Positions 1 through 7,704 of a DNA stretch of 64,000 bases are shown here, piece after piece. Under the pieces are notes generated by a model. The model searched no databases, was not told where the DNA came from, and saw only the letters and a list, made by a program, of their open reading frames with translations. The stretch is from Thiobacillus sp. (GTDB taxonomy: Bacteria > Pseudomonadota > Gammaproteobacteria > Burkholderiales > Thiobacillaceae), in the NCBI GenBank assembly GCA_024235835.1, contig JACKLQ010000003.1, forward strand, positions 124,001 to 188,000, in the 5' to 3' direction. A program made the translations under genes and the position numbers. Position 1 is the first letter of the stretch, and each line of letters begins with the position of its first letter.

Positions 1-1184
1 CCGATGGTGGCCAGCCAGAAGTGGGCATTGATCAGCTTGACGCTGTACATCTCGGTTTTCCACAGGCGGGGGATCATGTGGTACAGGGAGCCGAAGGCGA
101 TCATGGCCACCCAGCCCAGGGCGCCGGAGTGCACGTGGCCTACGGTCCAGTCGGTGTAATGGGACAGGGCGTTCACGTCCTTCAGGGACATGAGGGGACC
201 TTCGAAGGTGGACATGCCGTAGAAGGACAGTGCCACGATCATGAAGCGCATGATGGGGTCGGTGCGCAACTTATCCCAGGCGCCGGAGAGGGTCATGATG
301 CCGTTGATCATGCCGCCCCAGGACGGCAGCAGCAGCATGATGGAGAAGGTGGCGCCCAGGGTAGAAGCCCAATCGGGCAGCGCGGTCCAGTGCAGGTGGT
401 GGGTGCCCACCCACATGTACATGAAGGACAGGGCCCAGAAGTGGACGATGGACAGGCGATAGGAATAGACGGGACGGCCGGCGTGCTTGGGCACGAAGTA
501 ATACATCATGCCCAGGAAAGCCGCGGTGAGGAAGAAGCCCACGGCGTTGTGGCCGTACCACCACTGGGTCATGGCGTCCTGGGCGCCGGAGAACAGGCTG
601 TAGGACTTCATCGTGAACAGATCCACGGGCACGGCGATATTGTTGAAGGTGTGCAGCAGGGCGGTCACCAGGATGAAGGACAGGTAGAACCAGTTGGCCA
701 CGTAGATGTGGGGCTGCTTGCGCTGCATCAGGGTGCCGACGTAGACGGCCAGGTAGGCCACCCAGACCACCTCGATAAGCAGGTCGATGGGCCATTCCAT
801 CTCGGCGTATTCGCGACCCTGGCTGTAGCCAAGCACGTAGGAGGCAGCGGCGAGGACGATGATGGCCTGCCAGCCCCAGAAGGTGAAGGTGGCCAGGCCG
901 GGGGCGAACAGGCGGGTCTGGCAGGTGCGCTGCACCACGTAGTAGGAAGTGGCGAACAGGGCGGAACCGCCGAAGCCGAAGATCACCGCGCCGGTGTGCA
1001 CGGGACGGAAGCGGCCGAAGGAGAAGTACGGGCTGTCGAAGTTTAGAAAGGGCCATGCCAGCTCGGAGGCGATGTACACCCCCACGAACATGCCCACCAC
1101 GGCCCACACGATGGCCATGACGGAAAACTTCTTGATGATGTCGTAGTCGTACTGCTCGTTGGCAGCCGCACCGCTTGCAGACAT
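1..1184 (-). CDS. ccoN: cbb3-type cytochrome c oxidase subunit I (C-terminus beyond window)
   Basis: Catalytic subunit of a cbb3-type haem-copper oxidase, which reduces O2 in the inner membrane, usually under low oxygen. About 394 N-terminal residues are present; the gene runs off the left edge. Metal-ligand histidines are visible in order in HTGAVIFGFGG (low-spin haem), WWYGHNAVGFF (CuB), THHLHWTALP (CuB pair) and GHVHSGALGW (haem), set in many hydrophobic helices. The ATG at 1184 follows AGGAGG at good spacing. The rest of the cco operon is expected beyond the left edge (inference). A SCO-type copper chaperone lies upstream on the same strand, which fits CuB assembly. The family is certain from the motifs. 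Confidence 0.95.
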   Translation of the reverse strand, partial: MSASGAAANEQYDYDIIKKFSVMAIVWAVVGMFVGVYIASELAWPFLNFDSPYFSFGRFRPVHTGAVIFGFGGSALFATSYYVVQRTCQTRLFAPGLATFTFWGWQAIIVLAAASYVLGYSQGREYAEMEWPIDLLIEVVWVAYLAVYVGTLMQRKQPHIYVANWFYLSFILVTALLHTFNNIAVPVDLFTMKSYSLFSGAQDAMTQWWYGHNAVGFFLTAAFLGMMYYFVPKHAGRPVYSYRLSIVHFWALSFMYMWVGTHHLHWTALPDWASTLGATFSIMLLLPSWGGMINGIMTLSGAWDKLRTDPIMRFMIVALSFYGMSTFEGPLMSLKDVNALSHYTDWTVGHVHSGALGWVAMIAFGSLYHMIPRLWKTEMYSVKLINAHFWLATI

Positions 1185-1237
1185 AACGCCTCCTAGATTA
1201 CCGCCCGCCCTGATCATTCAATTCAGGGCACCTCAAA

Positions 1238-1260
1238 GATGCCGGATACCGGATGCCGGA
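1238..1260. repeat. 9-bp direct repeat GATGCCGGA in the SCO-ccoN gap
   Basis: GATGCCGGA occurs at 1238-1246 and again at 1252-1260, a 14-bp period, in the 131-bp gap between the SCO gene and ccoN. It could be a short tandem duplication or part of a regulatory site. No FNR box with the normal spacer was found in the gap. Confidence 0.4.
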
Positions 1261-1315
1261 AAACCGAATAAAAAAGCTTCGGGAGTATAGTTCCCCAACC
1301 GGGCCGCGGGCAAGT

Positions 1316-1915
1316 TCACCCTGAGTGCAAAAGGGTGTTCAAGTCCTGGGCAATATCCTGGGGGGGATGGGCAAATGGCAGGTACAGGCGGAGGCGTCCC
1401 TGGCCATCAAGAACGTAGCTTCCGGCGGAATGGTCCACCAGATAGCCAGTGGCCCCCGGTTCCACGTGCTTGCGGTACATGACCTTGAACTCGTTGGCCG
1501 CCGTGGCCACCTCCTCCGGTGTGCCGTAGAGGCCCAGGAACGACTCATGGAAATAGGGCACGTAGGCCTTGAGTATCTCCGGCGCATCCCGTTCAGGGTC
1601 CACCGATGCGAACAGCACCTGGACCTTGTCCGCCGCATCCGGCCCCATAAGCTGGAAGGCCTGGGCCATGTCGGACAAGGTGGTGGGACACACATCCGGG
1701 CAATGGGTGTAGCCGAAGAACAGCACCACCAGCTTGCCGCGGAAGGTTTCCAGGGTCACCCGGCGGCCGTTGTGGTCCGTCAGGCTCAGGCTACGGCCGA
1801 ATTCCGCGCTTGTGATGTCAGTACCCTTGAAGCGGGGAGGTTCTACCTGGCCACCGCAGCCCACCATGAGCAGAGCGGACAGGACCAGACCAATGCAAGC
1901 GCGGCGCCCGTCCAT
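1316..1915 (-). CDS. SCO1/SenC family copper chaperone lipoprotein
   Basis: Periplasmic, membrane-anchored thioredoxin-fold protein that delivers copper to, or keeps reduced, the copper sites of haem-copper oxidases. The 199-residue product starts with a lipoprotein signal (lipobox LLMVGC, Cys about residue 20). The copper-binding CPDVCP motif is at about residue 73 and the third ligand His is in VDHSAGSY near residue 162. It starts 3 bp after the stop of the Rrf2 regulator gene and so is probably co-transcribed with it, and it precedes ccoN. Its target is most likely the cbb3 oxidase (inference from neighbourhood). The residues match active SCO proteins. Confidence 0.9.
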   Translation of the reverse strand: MDGRRACIGLVLSALLMVGCGGQVEPPRFKGTDITSAEFGRSLSLTDHNGRRVTLETFRGKLVVLFFGYTHCPDVCPTTLSDMAQAFQLMGPDAADKVQVLFASVDPERDAPEILKAYVPYFHESFLGLYGTPEEVATAANEFKVMYRKHVEPGATGYLVDHSAGSYVLDGQGRLRLYLPFAHPPQDIAQDLNTLLHSG

Positions 1916-1918
1916 GGG

Positions 1919-2377
1919 TCAGGTCGCGGGCATGGCTGCGGCGGGAAGATCGGCCAGCCTGTATTTGCCAGTCAGAACGGCCTTGGCAAGTTCTTCCAGA
2001 TTCATCTCGTTCAACAGGGCCAGTATCTTCTTCTTCACCGGCAACCACTTGAAGTGCATGGGGCAGGCGGTGGCGTCGGAGCAATCCTTCAGGCCCAGGA
2101 TGCAACTTTTGGTGAAGTCCGGCCCTTCTGTCAGAAGCAGCACCTGCATCAGGGAAGTACGGTGCATGCCCTCGCGCAGGCAGAACCCGCCAAGGCGACC
2201 CCGAAACGAATCCAGCAGACCATGCTTGCAAAGGTTCTGCAGGATCTTTGCCAGATAGGCGGCCGGAACGTTCAGGCGCTCGGCGATATCCCTGTTCAGC
2301 ACCGGTTCCCCGGCGGGCTGGGTCGCGATGTAGATCAGGGCCTGGACCGCGTACTGGCTGGTGCGGGAGAGGACCAT
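1919..2377 (-). CDS. Rrf2 family transcriptional regulator, probable Fe-S sensor
   Basis: DNA-binding regulator of 152 residues. It has the N-terminal winged helix typical of Rrf2 proteins (SRTSQYAVQALIYIA, then LNVPAAYLAKILQNL) and three cysteines in a C-x6-C-x5-C pattern (residues about 92-105, SCILGLKDC and ATAC), the arrangement that holds an Fe-S cluster in NsrR, IscR and RsrR. It may therefore sense nitric oxide, oxygen or redox state. It heads a two-gene unit with the SCO gene, upstream of ccoN. The ATG at 2377 follows AAGGAG. Three AAAATCCCT copies around its promoter suggest autoregulation. Family is firm; the signal sensed is not known. Confidence 0.88.
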   Translation of the reverse strand: MVLSRTSQYAVQALIYIATQPAGEPVLNRDIAERLNVPAAYLAKILQNLCKHGLLDSFRGRLGGFCLREGMHRTSLMQVLLLTEGPDFTKSCILGLKDCSDATACPMHFKWLPVKKKILALLNEMNLEELAKAVLTGKYRLADLPAAAMPAT

Positions 2378-2390
2378 AAACTCACTCCTT

Positions 2391-2447
2391 AGGGATTTTT
2401 TTGTCCTGAATTATAGCGGGAGGGATTTTCCTGCATATAGGGATTTT
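2391..2447 (-). promoter_or_regulatory. rrf2-SCO promoter with three AAAATCCCT repeats
   Basis: Plus-strand AGGGATTTT occurs at 2391-2399, 2421-2429 and 2439-2447. On the coding strand these are three AAAATCCCT copies: one just before the ribosome site, one in the spacer and one above a TATAAT -10 box (2410-2415; -35 ATATGC at 2433-2438 is weak). This placement fits repressor binding, probably by the Rrf2 protein itself (inference). Confidence 0.5.
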
Positions 2448-2492
2448 GAGACAGGCAGGTATTGATACCATGCCCACAAAAGGGTCTTGGTT

Positions 2493-3185
2493 TCAGCCCT
2501 GGCTCAACAAAGCTTCCAGGCGCTTGGGCGCGAACAGGTCCGCCGCCAACCCCATGTCCCGCCCTGGCTGATAGGGCAATTCCGCCAGCAAGGGTGCGGC
2601 CAGCCGCTGGGCCAGGGTCGCCAGGTTTTCATCATGGGCCTGCATGGCAGGGTCTATGCGGTTGGCCACCCAGCCCGCCAGGTTCAGGCCCCGGGCGGCA
2701 ATGGCCTCTCGTGTCAGCAGGGCATGGTTCAGGCACCCCAGTCGCATGCCCACCACCATGATCACCGGGAGGTTCAGGACAACGGCCAGGTCCGCCATGT
2801 CCCCATTTCGGGACAAGGGCACCAGGAAGCCCCCCGCTCCTTCCACCACCACCACGTCCGCCAGGCCGGTCAGCGCCTCATAGGCGACACGGATGCGGGG
2901 CAGCTGGATGATCACGCCCTTGTGGTCGGCGGCGATGTGGGGAGCGATGGCCTCGCGGAAGAGATAGGGGTTGACCTGGGCCAGGGGCCCTTCCACGTTG
3001 GACGCCGCCTGCAGCTGCAGCACGTCCTCGTTCACCCAGGCACCATTCTGCCACTCGGTTCCCGCCGCCACGGGCTTCATGCCCACGCAGCGGTAGCCCA
3101 GGCGACCATAGGCCCTCAGCAAGGCAGCCGCCACCCGGGTCTTGCCCACCCCCGTGTCGGTGCCGGTGATGAAAAAACCATTCAT
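2493..3185 (-). CDS. bioD: ATP-dependent dethiobiotin synthetase
   Basis: Closes the ureido ring of dethiobiotin from 7,8-diaminopelargonic acid, CO2 and ATP in the cytoplasm. The 230-residue protein begins MNGFFITGTDTGVGKT, containing the P-loop of BioD; further signatures are GMKPVAAGTE, VVEGAGGFLVPL and the nucleotide-site WVANRI. It is the last gene of the bio operon, 69 bp after bioC. The ATG at 3185 lies at the end of a CCCCCAT array, so no Shine-Dalgarno precedes it. A GTG at 3251 has GGAG 6 bp upstream and would add 22 residues encoded by the repeats (a Pro/His/Ser-rich stretch). Which start is used is open; function is certain. Confidence 0.93.
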   Translation of the reverse strand: MNGFFITGTDTGVGKTRVAAALLRAYGRLGYRCVGMKPVAAGTEWQNGAWVNEDVLQLQAASNVEGPLAQVNPYLFREAIAPHIAADHKGVIIQLPRIRVAYEALTGLADVVVVEGAGGFLVPLSRNGDMADLAVVLNLPVIMVVGMRLGCLNHALLTREAIAARGLNLAGWVANRIDPAMQAHDENLATLAQRLAAPLLAELPYQPGRDMGLAADLFAPKRLEALLSQG

Positions 3186-3229
3186 GGGGGATGGGGGATG
3201 GGGGATGGGGGATGGGGGATGGGGGATGG
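3184..3229. repeat. Heptanucleotide tandem array (ATGGGGG)6 at the bioD start
   Basis: Six perfect ATGGGGG units run from 3184 to 3225, followed by a partial unit. Read on the coding strand the units are CCCCCAT and the last one supplies the A of the bioD ATG. Six units are 42 bp, which keeps the upstream GTG at 3251 in frame with bioD; gain or loss of one unit would shift the frame. Such arrays can change by slipped-strand mispairing (known for simple repeats; inferred here). Confidence 0.9.
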
Positions 3230-3254
3230 CACAGTGTAGCGGTTTTCCCACTTC

Positions 3255-4151
3255 CTACTCCCCACCTCTCCATCGCTTGTGGAATTCAATCACCCGCCGT
3301 CCATCAGCCAATTTGTCCTGTCGCCCGGCCCAGGCATGGCCATACACCACCTCGTAAGTGGCGGGCAGACTGCCGTCGCGGCGGAAGGCCTCGTAATTCC
3401 TCGTCAGGGCTGCCCAGGCCGCCTTGCCCATGAGACCGCCGCGCCGGCCTTCCAGCACTGTCTGGCCGCCGATACCCTTGATGTCCCCCAGCACCCCACG
3501 CAGATCAGCGTAGGTCAGGGTTATGCGTTCCATCTCCATGACCGGGTTGGCGAAACCCGCCTGCATCAGGGCGTCCCCCACGTCATGCATATCGGTGAAG
3601 CGATTCACGTGGGCGTGACGGTCCAGGCCCGCGCTGGAGGCCCGCAATTCCTGGAGGGTGTCCGGTCCCAGGGTGGCGAAGAGGAACAGCCCGCCCGGCT
3701 TCAGCACCCGGTTCACTTCCGCGAAGGCCCGGGGCAGGTCCACCCACTGCAGGGTCAGGCTGGACCACACCATGTCCAGGCTGTCCCGCCGCAAGGGCAA
3801 CTGTTCAAGGTCGGCGCATAGGGGGGTGAGGGCAGAGCGGGAAGCGGTGAGGGGCGCAAGCAATTTGCGCCAGCCACTGGGCCTGCCATGGTGCCGCCGT
3901 GCCTGGTCGGCCATGCCGTGGGCCAGGTCCGCGGCCAGAATTCCAGCCTCGGGATACCGGGCCCGCAGGAGGGGCACGCCGAAGCCCGTGCCGCAGCCGG
4001 CATCCAGGATGAGGGATGGCCGGATCTTGATCTCCTCCAGGTGCTCAGCCAGGCGGCGGGCCACCTCCTGCTGCAGGAAGGCGGAACGGTCATAGGTGGC
4101 GGCGGCCCTTTCGAAGGCACGCCGCACGGATTGCTTGCTTCCCTCAGCCAT
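3255..4151 (-). CDS. bioC: Malonyl-[acyl-carrier protein] O-methyltransferase
   Basis: Methylates malonyl-ACP with S-adenosylmethionine, so that fatty acid synthesis can build the pimelate chain of biotin. The 298-residue protein starts MAEGSKQSVRRAFERAAATY, a typical BioC N-terminus. The SAM-binding glycine motif DAGCGTGFGVP is at about residue 54 and the post-motif LTLQWVDLPRAF near residue 120; KPGGLFLFATLG follows. The reading frame is open farther upstream, but the ATG at 4151 fits the family and overlaps the end of bioH by 8 bp, suggesting translational coupling. It sits with bioH, its pathway partner that removes the methyl group. Confidence 0.93.
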   Translation of the reverse strand: MAEGSKQSVRRAFERAAATYDRSAFLQQEVARRLAEHLEEIKIRPSLILDAGCGTGFGVPLLRARYPEAGILAADLAHGMADQARRHHGRPSGWRKLLAPLTASRSALTPLCADLEQLPLRRDSLDMVWSSLTLQWVDLPRAFAEVNRVLKPGGLFLFATLGPDTLQELRASSAGLDRHAHVNRFTDMHDVGDALMQAGFANPVMEMERITLTYADLRGVLGDIKGIGGQTVLEGRRGGLMGKAAWAALTRNYEAFRRDGSLPATYEVVYGHAWAGRQDKLADGRRVIEFHKRWRGGE

Positions 4152-4890
4152 GCAAAAACTCCGCCACGGCCTTGGCGAACCAGTCCGGATGGGAAATGAA
4201 GGGGGCATGGGAAGCGCCTTCATGTCGGGCCAGCCTGGCCTGGGGGAGGTGCTCCGCCAGCCACCGACCCGCATCCACCGGACACAGGTTGTCATGGGCG
4301 CCATGGACCACCAGGGTGGGACAGCTCACATCCCTGGCCACGGCGCGCAAGTCCACCGTGCGCAACAGTTCAAGCCCGGCCTCCAGCACAACAGGCAGGG
4401 GTTCCCCCCGGGCAAACACGGTCTCCCGCAGGCGGGCCACCACGTTCCGTGCCCCGTCCCCACCCCGTGCCTGGAGAGCCAGGAAGCGCAACAGCGTGGC
4501 ACGGTAGTCCTGCGCCAGATCAGCGGCGAAACTGTCCAGCACTTCAGGCGCCAGGCCCAACGTCCAGCCGGGCCGGTTCAGGAAGGCGGGACTGGTGCCC
4601 ACCAGTACCAGTTTCGCCACCTTGCCCGGATGCCGGACTGCCAGGGCCAGGGCCACCATGCCCCCCAGGGACCAGCCCACCAGATTGACGGGGGCTTCCA
4701 AGCCAGATGCCACGGCGTCCGCCAGGGACTCGGCGGAATAAGGAGATACCGGGGGCATTACGCCATATCCCGGGAGATCAGGCGCCCGCCCCGGCAAGAC
4801 GGCCTGGGCCTCGGCCCAGATGCCGCCATGGAGGCCCCAGCCGTGAAGGTAAACCAAAGGATGGGGGATGGAGGATAGGGAATGGGTCAT
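4144..4890 (-). CDS. bioH: Pimeloyl-ACP methyl ester carboxylesterase
   Basis: Alpha/beta hydrolase that removes the methyl group from pimeloyl-ACP methyl ester and so ends chain building for biotin. It has 248 residues. The oxyanion/HG motif is YLHGWGLHG (about 15-23), the nucleophile elbow is GWSLGG (Ser near 74), the acid is in VVHGAHDNLCP and the catalytic His in GASHAPF near the C-terminus. It overlaps bioF by 4 bp (ATGA) and bioC by 8 bp. The first dozen residues (SLSSIPHP) are encoded by a decayed copy of the same heptamer array seen at bioD. Confidence 0.92.
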   Translation of the reverse strand: MTHSLSSIPHPLVYLHGWGLHGGIWAEAQAVLPGRAPDLPGYGVMPPVSPYSAESLADAVASGLEAPVNLVGWSLGGMVALALAVRHPGKVAKLVLVGTSPAFLNRPGWTLGLAPEVLDSFAADLAQDYRATLLRFLALQARGGDGARNVVARLRETVFARGEPLPVVLEAGLELLRTVDLRAVARDVSCPTLVVHGAHDNLCPVDAGRWLAEHLPQARLARHEGASHAPFISHPDWFAKAVAEFLHG

Positions 4891-4894
4891 GGGG
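4861..4894. repeat. Degenerate heptamer array at the bioH start
   Basis: ATGGGGG, ATGGAGG, ATAGGGA, ATGGGTC and ATGGGG follow each other at exact 7-bp steps from 4861. This is a decayed version of the perfect array at the bioD start. It encodes the N-terminal residues and the start codon of bioH. It now contains enough substitutions that slippage should be rarer. Confidence 0.75.
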
Positions 4895-6050
4895 CCAATT
4901 CCCGGAGGGCGGCAACCAAGGTGTCCACGTCGGCCAATTCATGGGTGGCGGACAGGGAGATACGTAGGCGGGCCGTGCCCTGGGGCACGGTGGGGGGGCG
5001 TATGGCGGGGATGAGGATGCCCCGTTCCCTAAGCCCTTCCGCCAACCGCAAGGCCTCGGCATTGCCACCCACCACCAGGGGCTGGATGGGGGTCTCCGAG
5101 GCCATGAGCGGCCAGGGCAACCCAGACACGCCAGCCTTGAGGCGGGAGATGAGCCGCCCCAGACGTTCCCGCCGCCAGGTCTCGCCGGCAATGAGTTTCA
5201 GGCTGGCGGAAACGCCTGCCGCCAGCAGGGGCGGCTGGGCAGTAGTGTAGATGTAGGTGCGGGCCCGGTTCACCAGCCATTCGATGAGGTCGGCGCTGCC
5301 TGCCACGAAAGCCCCCGCCACGCCGGCAGCCTTGCCCAGGGTGGCCAGGTAGATCAAGCGTGAAGGGGGAACAGAAGAGGGGTAAGGGTGCGACAGCACA
5401 CCCTGTCCGTCCTTGCCCAGCACACCGAAGCCGTGGGCATCGTCCAGGTAGAGCCAGGCGTCGTGGCGCTCCGCCAGGGCCAGCAACTCGGGCACGGGCG
5501 CCAGGTCGCCGTCCATGCTGAACACCGTATCGCTGGCGATGAGTTTCACCCTGGCCGTGCTGGAGGCAAGCTGCCGATCCAGGGTACCCAAATCCAGGTG
5601 GGGGTGGCGCGTGAGCTTGGCCCGGGAAAGCACCGCGGCGTCCACCAGGGAAGCATGGTTGAGCCGGTCCTCGAACACCTCGCCGTGGCGGTCCAGCAGC
5701 GCGGGCACCACCCCCAGGCTGGCCATGTAGCCGGTGGAAAACAGCAGGGCCCCGGGCAACCCCACGAAGTCGGCCAGCTCCGTTTCCAGTTCATGGTGCA
5801 GGCGATGGTGCCCCGTGAGCAGGTGGGCGGCACCCGCCCCCACCCCGGCGGATTCGACGGCCTCGCGCACGGCCGCCCCGATGGCCGGGTGATTGGCCAG
5901 GCCCAGATAGTCGTTGCTGGAGAAGGACAGGTAGTCCCGGCCATCCACCTGCACCCGGACCCCCTGGGGCGTATCCAGCACCCGACGGCGCCGACGCAAA
6001 CCCTGGGCATCCAGGTCGACCAGGGCGGAGGGAAGTTGTTCCGGCAGCAT
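4887..6050 (-). CDS. bioF: 8-amino-7-oxononanoate synthase
   Basis: PLP enzyme that condenses pimeloyl-ACP with L-alanine in the first step of biotin ring assembly. It has 387 residues, the usual length. Visible are FSSNDYLGLANHP near residue 45, HHRLHHELE, the cofactor-stacking STGYMASLG, DDAHGFGVLG with the cofactor Asp, and the Schiff-base lysine in TLGKAAGVAG near residue 236. Its stop overlaps the bioH start (ATGA). It follows bioB after a 95-bp gap that holds a palindromic repeat element. bioA was not seen in the window and must lie elsewhere if the pathway is complete. Confidence 0.95.
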   Translation of the reverse strand: MLPEQLPSALVDLDAQGLRRRRRVLDTPQGVRVQVDGRDYLSFSSNDYLGLANHPAIGAAVREAVESAGVGAGAAHLLTGHHRLHHELETELADFVGLPGALLFSTGYMASLGVVPALLDRHGEVFEDRLNHASLVDAAVLSRAKLTRHPHLDLGTLDRQLASSTARVKLIASDTVFSMDGDLAPVPELLALAERHDAWLYLDDAHGFGVLGKDGQGVLSHPYPSSVPPSRLIYLATLGKAAGVAGAFVAGSADLIEWLVNRARTYIYTTAQPPLLAAGVSASLKLIAGETWRRERLGRLISRLKAGVSGLPWPLMASETPIQPLVVGGNAEALRLAEGLRERGILIPAIRPPTVPQGTARLRISLSATHELADVDTLVAALRELAP

Positions 6051-6080
6051 GGGTCGGCTAAGTAACCGCTGTTGTATTAG

Positions 6081-6135
6081 TCACCCCGGCACACGCCGGG
6101 TTCCAGGAGCCCTGGATGCCGGCCTTCGCCGGCAT
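6081..6135. repeat. REP-like element of three consecutive palindromes between bioB and bioF
   Basis: Three hairpins abut: CCCGGC-acac-GCCGGG (6085-6100), CCAGG-agc-CCTGG (6103-6115) and ATGCCGGC-cttc-GCCGGCAT (6116-6135). The layout resembles extragenic palindromic repeats that are scattered in many proteobacterial genomes. It lies inside the bio operon, so it may stabilise or attenuate the transcript. Only one copy occurs in the window. Confidence 0.75.
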
Positions 6136-6145
6136 GACCCTCTTC

Positions 6146-7141
6146 TCAATGGGCGCAGCGCCGCCCCTGGACCGGCTCCGTCTTCAGGCCCAGCCTGACG
6201 AACAGGGCCTCGTCGGCGCTCACGTCCGGGTTGCCCGTGGTGAGCAGCTTGTCGCCGTAGAAGATGGAATTGGCTCCGGCCTGGAAGCACAGGGCCTGGC
6301 CCAGGTCCCCCAGTTCCTGGCGGCCGGCGGACAGGCGTACGTGGGAGGCGGGCATGGTGATGCGGGCCACGGCGATGGTGCGCACGAATTCCAGGGGGTC
6401 CAGTTCCGCAGTCCTGCCTTCGTCGCACAAAGGCGTGCCGGGCACCTTCACCAGCATGTTGATGGGCACGGATTCAGGCTGGGGGTTGAGGTTGGCCAGC
6501 TCCATCACCAGGCCCGCGCGTACCCGGCGGGACTCCCCCATGCCGATGATGCCGCCGCAGCAGACGTGGATGCCCGCCTCCCGCACCCGGGCCAGGGTGT
6601 TCATGCGGTCATCGTGGGTGTGGGTGGTGATGACCTGGCCGTAGAACTCGCTGGCGGTGTCCAGGTTGTGGTTGTAGTAGTCCAGGCCTGCCGCCTTCAG
6701 GCGCTCCGCCTGGCCAGGTTTCAACATGCCCAGGGTGACGCAGGTCTCCAGGCCCAGGGCCTTCACCTCCCGCACCATGTCTTCCACCGGGCCCAGGTCC
6801 TGGTCCTTGGGCCCGCGCCAGGCGGCGCCCATGCAGAAACGGGTGGCCCCCGCCTGCCTGGCCGCCCGGGCGGCATCCACTACCTGGCCCACATCCATCA
6901 GTTTCTCCCGTTCCACGCCGGTGTCGTGGCGGGCGGACTGGGAACAATAGCCGCAGTCCTCGGAACAGCCCCCGGTCTTGATGGACAGCAGGGTGGAAAG
7001 CTGCACGGCATTGGGGTCGAAGTGCTGGCGGTGCACCGTTTGTGCCTGGAACAACAGGTCATTCAGGGGCAGGGCGAAAAGGGCCTCCACCTCCGCCAGG
7101 GTCCAGGTTTTCTTGCTAAGGGGGTTGGACAGGTCAGTCAT
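6146..7141 (-). CDS. bioB: Biotin synthase
   Basis: Radical-SAM enzyme that inserts sulfur into dethiobiotin. The 331-residue product starts MTDLSNPLSKKTWTLAEVEAL. The radical-SAM cluster motif CSEDCGYCSQSARH (CxxxCxxC) is near residue 55; FCMGAAWR, YYNHNLDT and the second-cluster residues further on (CVTLGM, and Arg in HVRLSAGR) are intact. The ATG at 7141 overlaps the upstream membrane-protein stop by 4 bp (ATGA); the frame is open above this point but that part belongs to the other gene. The product needs a second Fe-S cluster as sulfur donor (family knowledge). Confidence 0.96.
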   Translation of the reverse strand: MTDLSNPLSKKTWTLAEVEALFALPLNDLLFQAQTVHRQHFDPNAVQLSTLLSIKTGGCSEDCGYCSQSARHDTGVEREKLMDVGQVVDAARAARQAGATRFCMGAAWRGPKDQDLGPVEDMVREVKALGLETCVTLGMLKPGQAERLKAAGLDYYNHNLDTASEFYGQVITTHTHDDRMNTLARVREAGIHVCCGGIIGMGESRRVRAGLVMELANLNPQPESVPINMLVKVPGTPLCDEGRTAELDPLEFVRTIAVARITMPASHVRLSAGRQELGDLGQALCFQAGANSIFYGDKLLTTGNPDVSADEALFVRLGLKTEPVQGRRCAH

Positions 7142-7599
7142 GCGTGGGCTCCCACTTTCTTCACATCCTCCACTTCCAGGTCCTGCCAATCTTCCCTGCC
7201 CGCCCGCCAGACGTCATAAAGGGCCCAGGGCACCAGGACCAGCACCAGCACGATCGCCATGGCGGCCCAGCCGCCGGGAATGTAATCACCGAAGAGCGGA
7301 ACGATGGGCACCGTGCCCACCACGCCGTAATAGCGATACCCCGCCCACTTGTTGAAATGCCGCACCAGGTGATGGGGATGGTGGGCAATGGAGGCATAGA
7401 CGAAGATGGAGGCGGCCAGCCAGATCGCCAAGGGCGGCATGGACATGGCCAGCGGCAGGAAGGCCATCTTCTTGTCGGCCACGAACAGGCCCAGGGTGAA
7501 CAGGCCTACAGCCAGCAGGGTGGTGCCCACTGCCAGCAGGTTGAACAGGCGGGCACTGCGCAGGCTGGAAGCCGCAGGGATCAGGTGCTTGTCGGACAC
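7138..7599 (-). CDS. Membrane protein of unknown function, coupled to bioB
   Basis: A protein of about 153 residues that I do not recognise. It shows three or four hydrophobic spans: LFNLLAVGTTLLAVGLFTLG, FLPLAMSMPPLAIWLAASIF, and a C-terminal pair around GTVPIVPLFGDYIPGGW and MAIVLVLVLVPWALYDVW. A charged tail follows. The stop overlaps the bioB ATG (ATGA), so it is probably the first gene of the biotin operon. The start is uncertain: a GTG at 7599 has GGAG 11 bp upstream, and an ATG at 7680 would add 27 residues but would overlap the divergent comF promoter. A biotin-related transport role is possible but unsupported. Confidence 0.65.
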   Translation of the reverse strand: MSDKHLIPAASSLRSARLFNLLAVGTTLLAVGLFTLGLFVADKKMAFLPLAMSMPPLAIWLAASIFVYASIAHHPHHLVRHFNKWAGYRYYGVVGTVPIVPLFGDYIPGGWAAMAIVLVLVLVPWALYDVWRAGREDWQDLEVEDVKKVGAHA

Positions 7600-7704
7600 G
7601 ACGGGCGAATCTCCGGCAAAATCCGGGCAAACGACCGGATAAATACAAAAGGCACCGCATGGTGCGTGGGGGAGTGGCACTTGTCAAATCGCGCGATTCA
7701 GTTA

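Noticed and set aside
1205..1235. FNR-like TTGAATGATCA before ccoN
   Set aside because: Half-sites are only 3 bp apart instead of 4 and the right half is incomplete, so it does not fit the FNR consensus.
3184..3229. CRISPR or other spacer-repeat array
   Set aside because: The units are 7 bp and directly adjacent with no spacers; it is a simple tandem repeat.
7600..7704. BirA or BioR operator between the biotin operon and comF
   Set aside because: No TTGTAAACC- or TTATAGATAA-like dyad found in the gap; only a short hairpin GCACC/GGTGC is seen.
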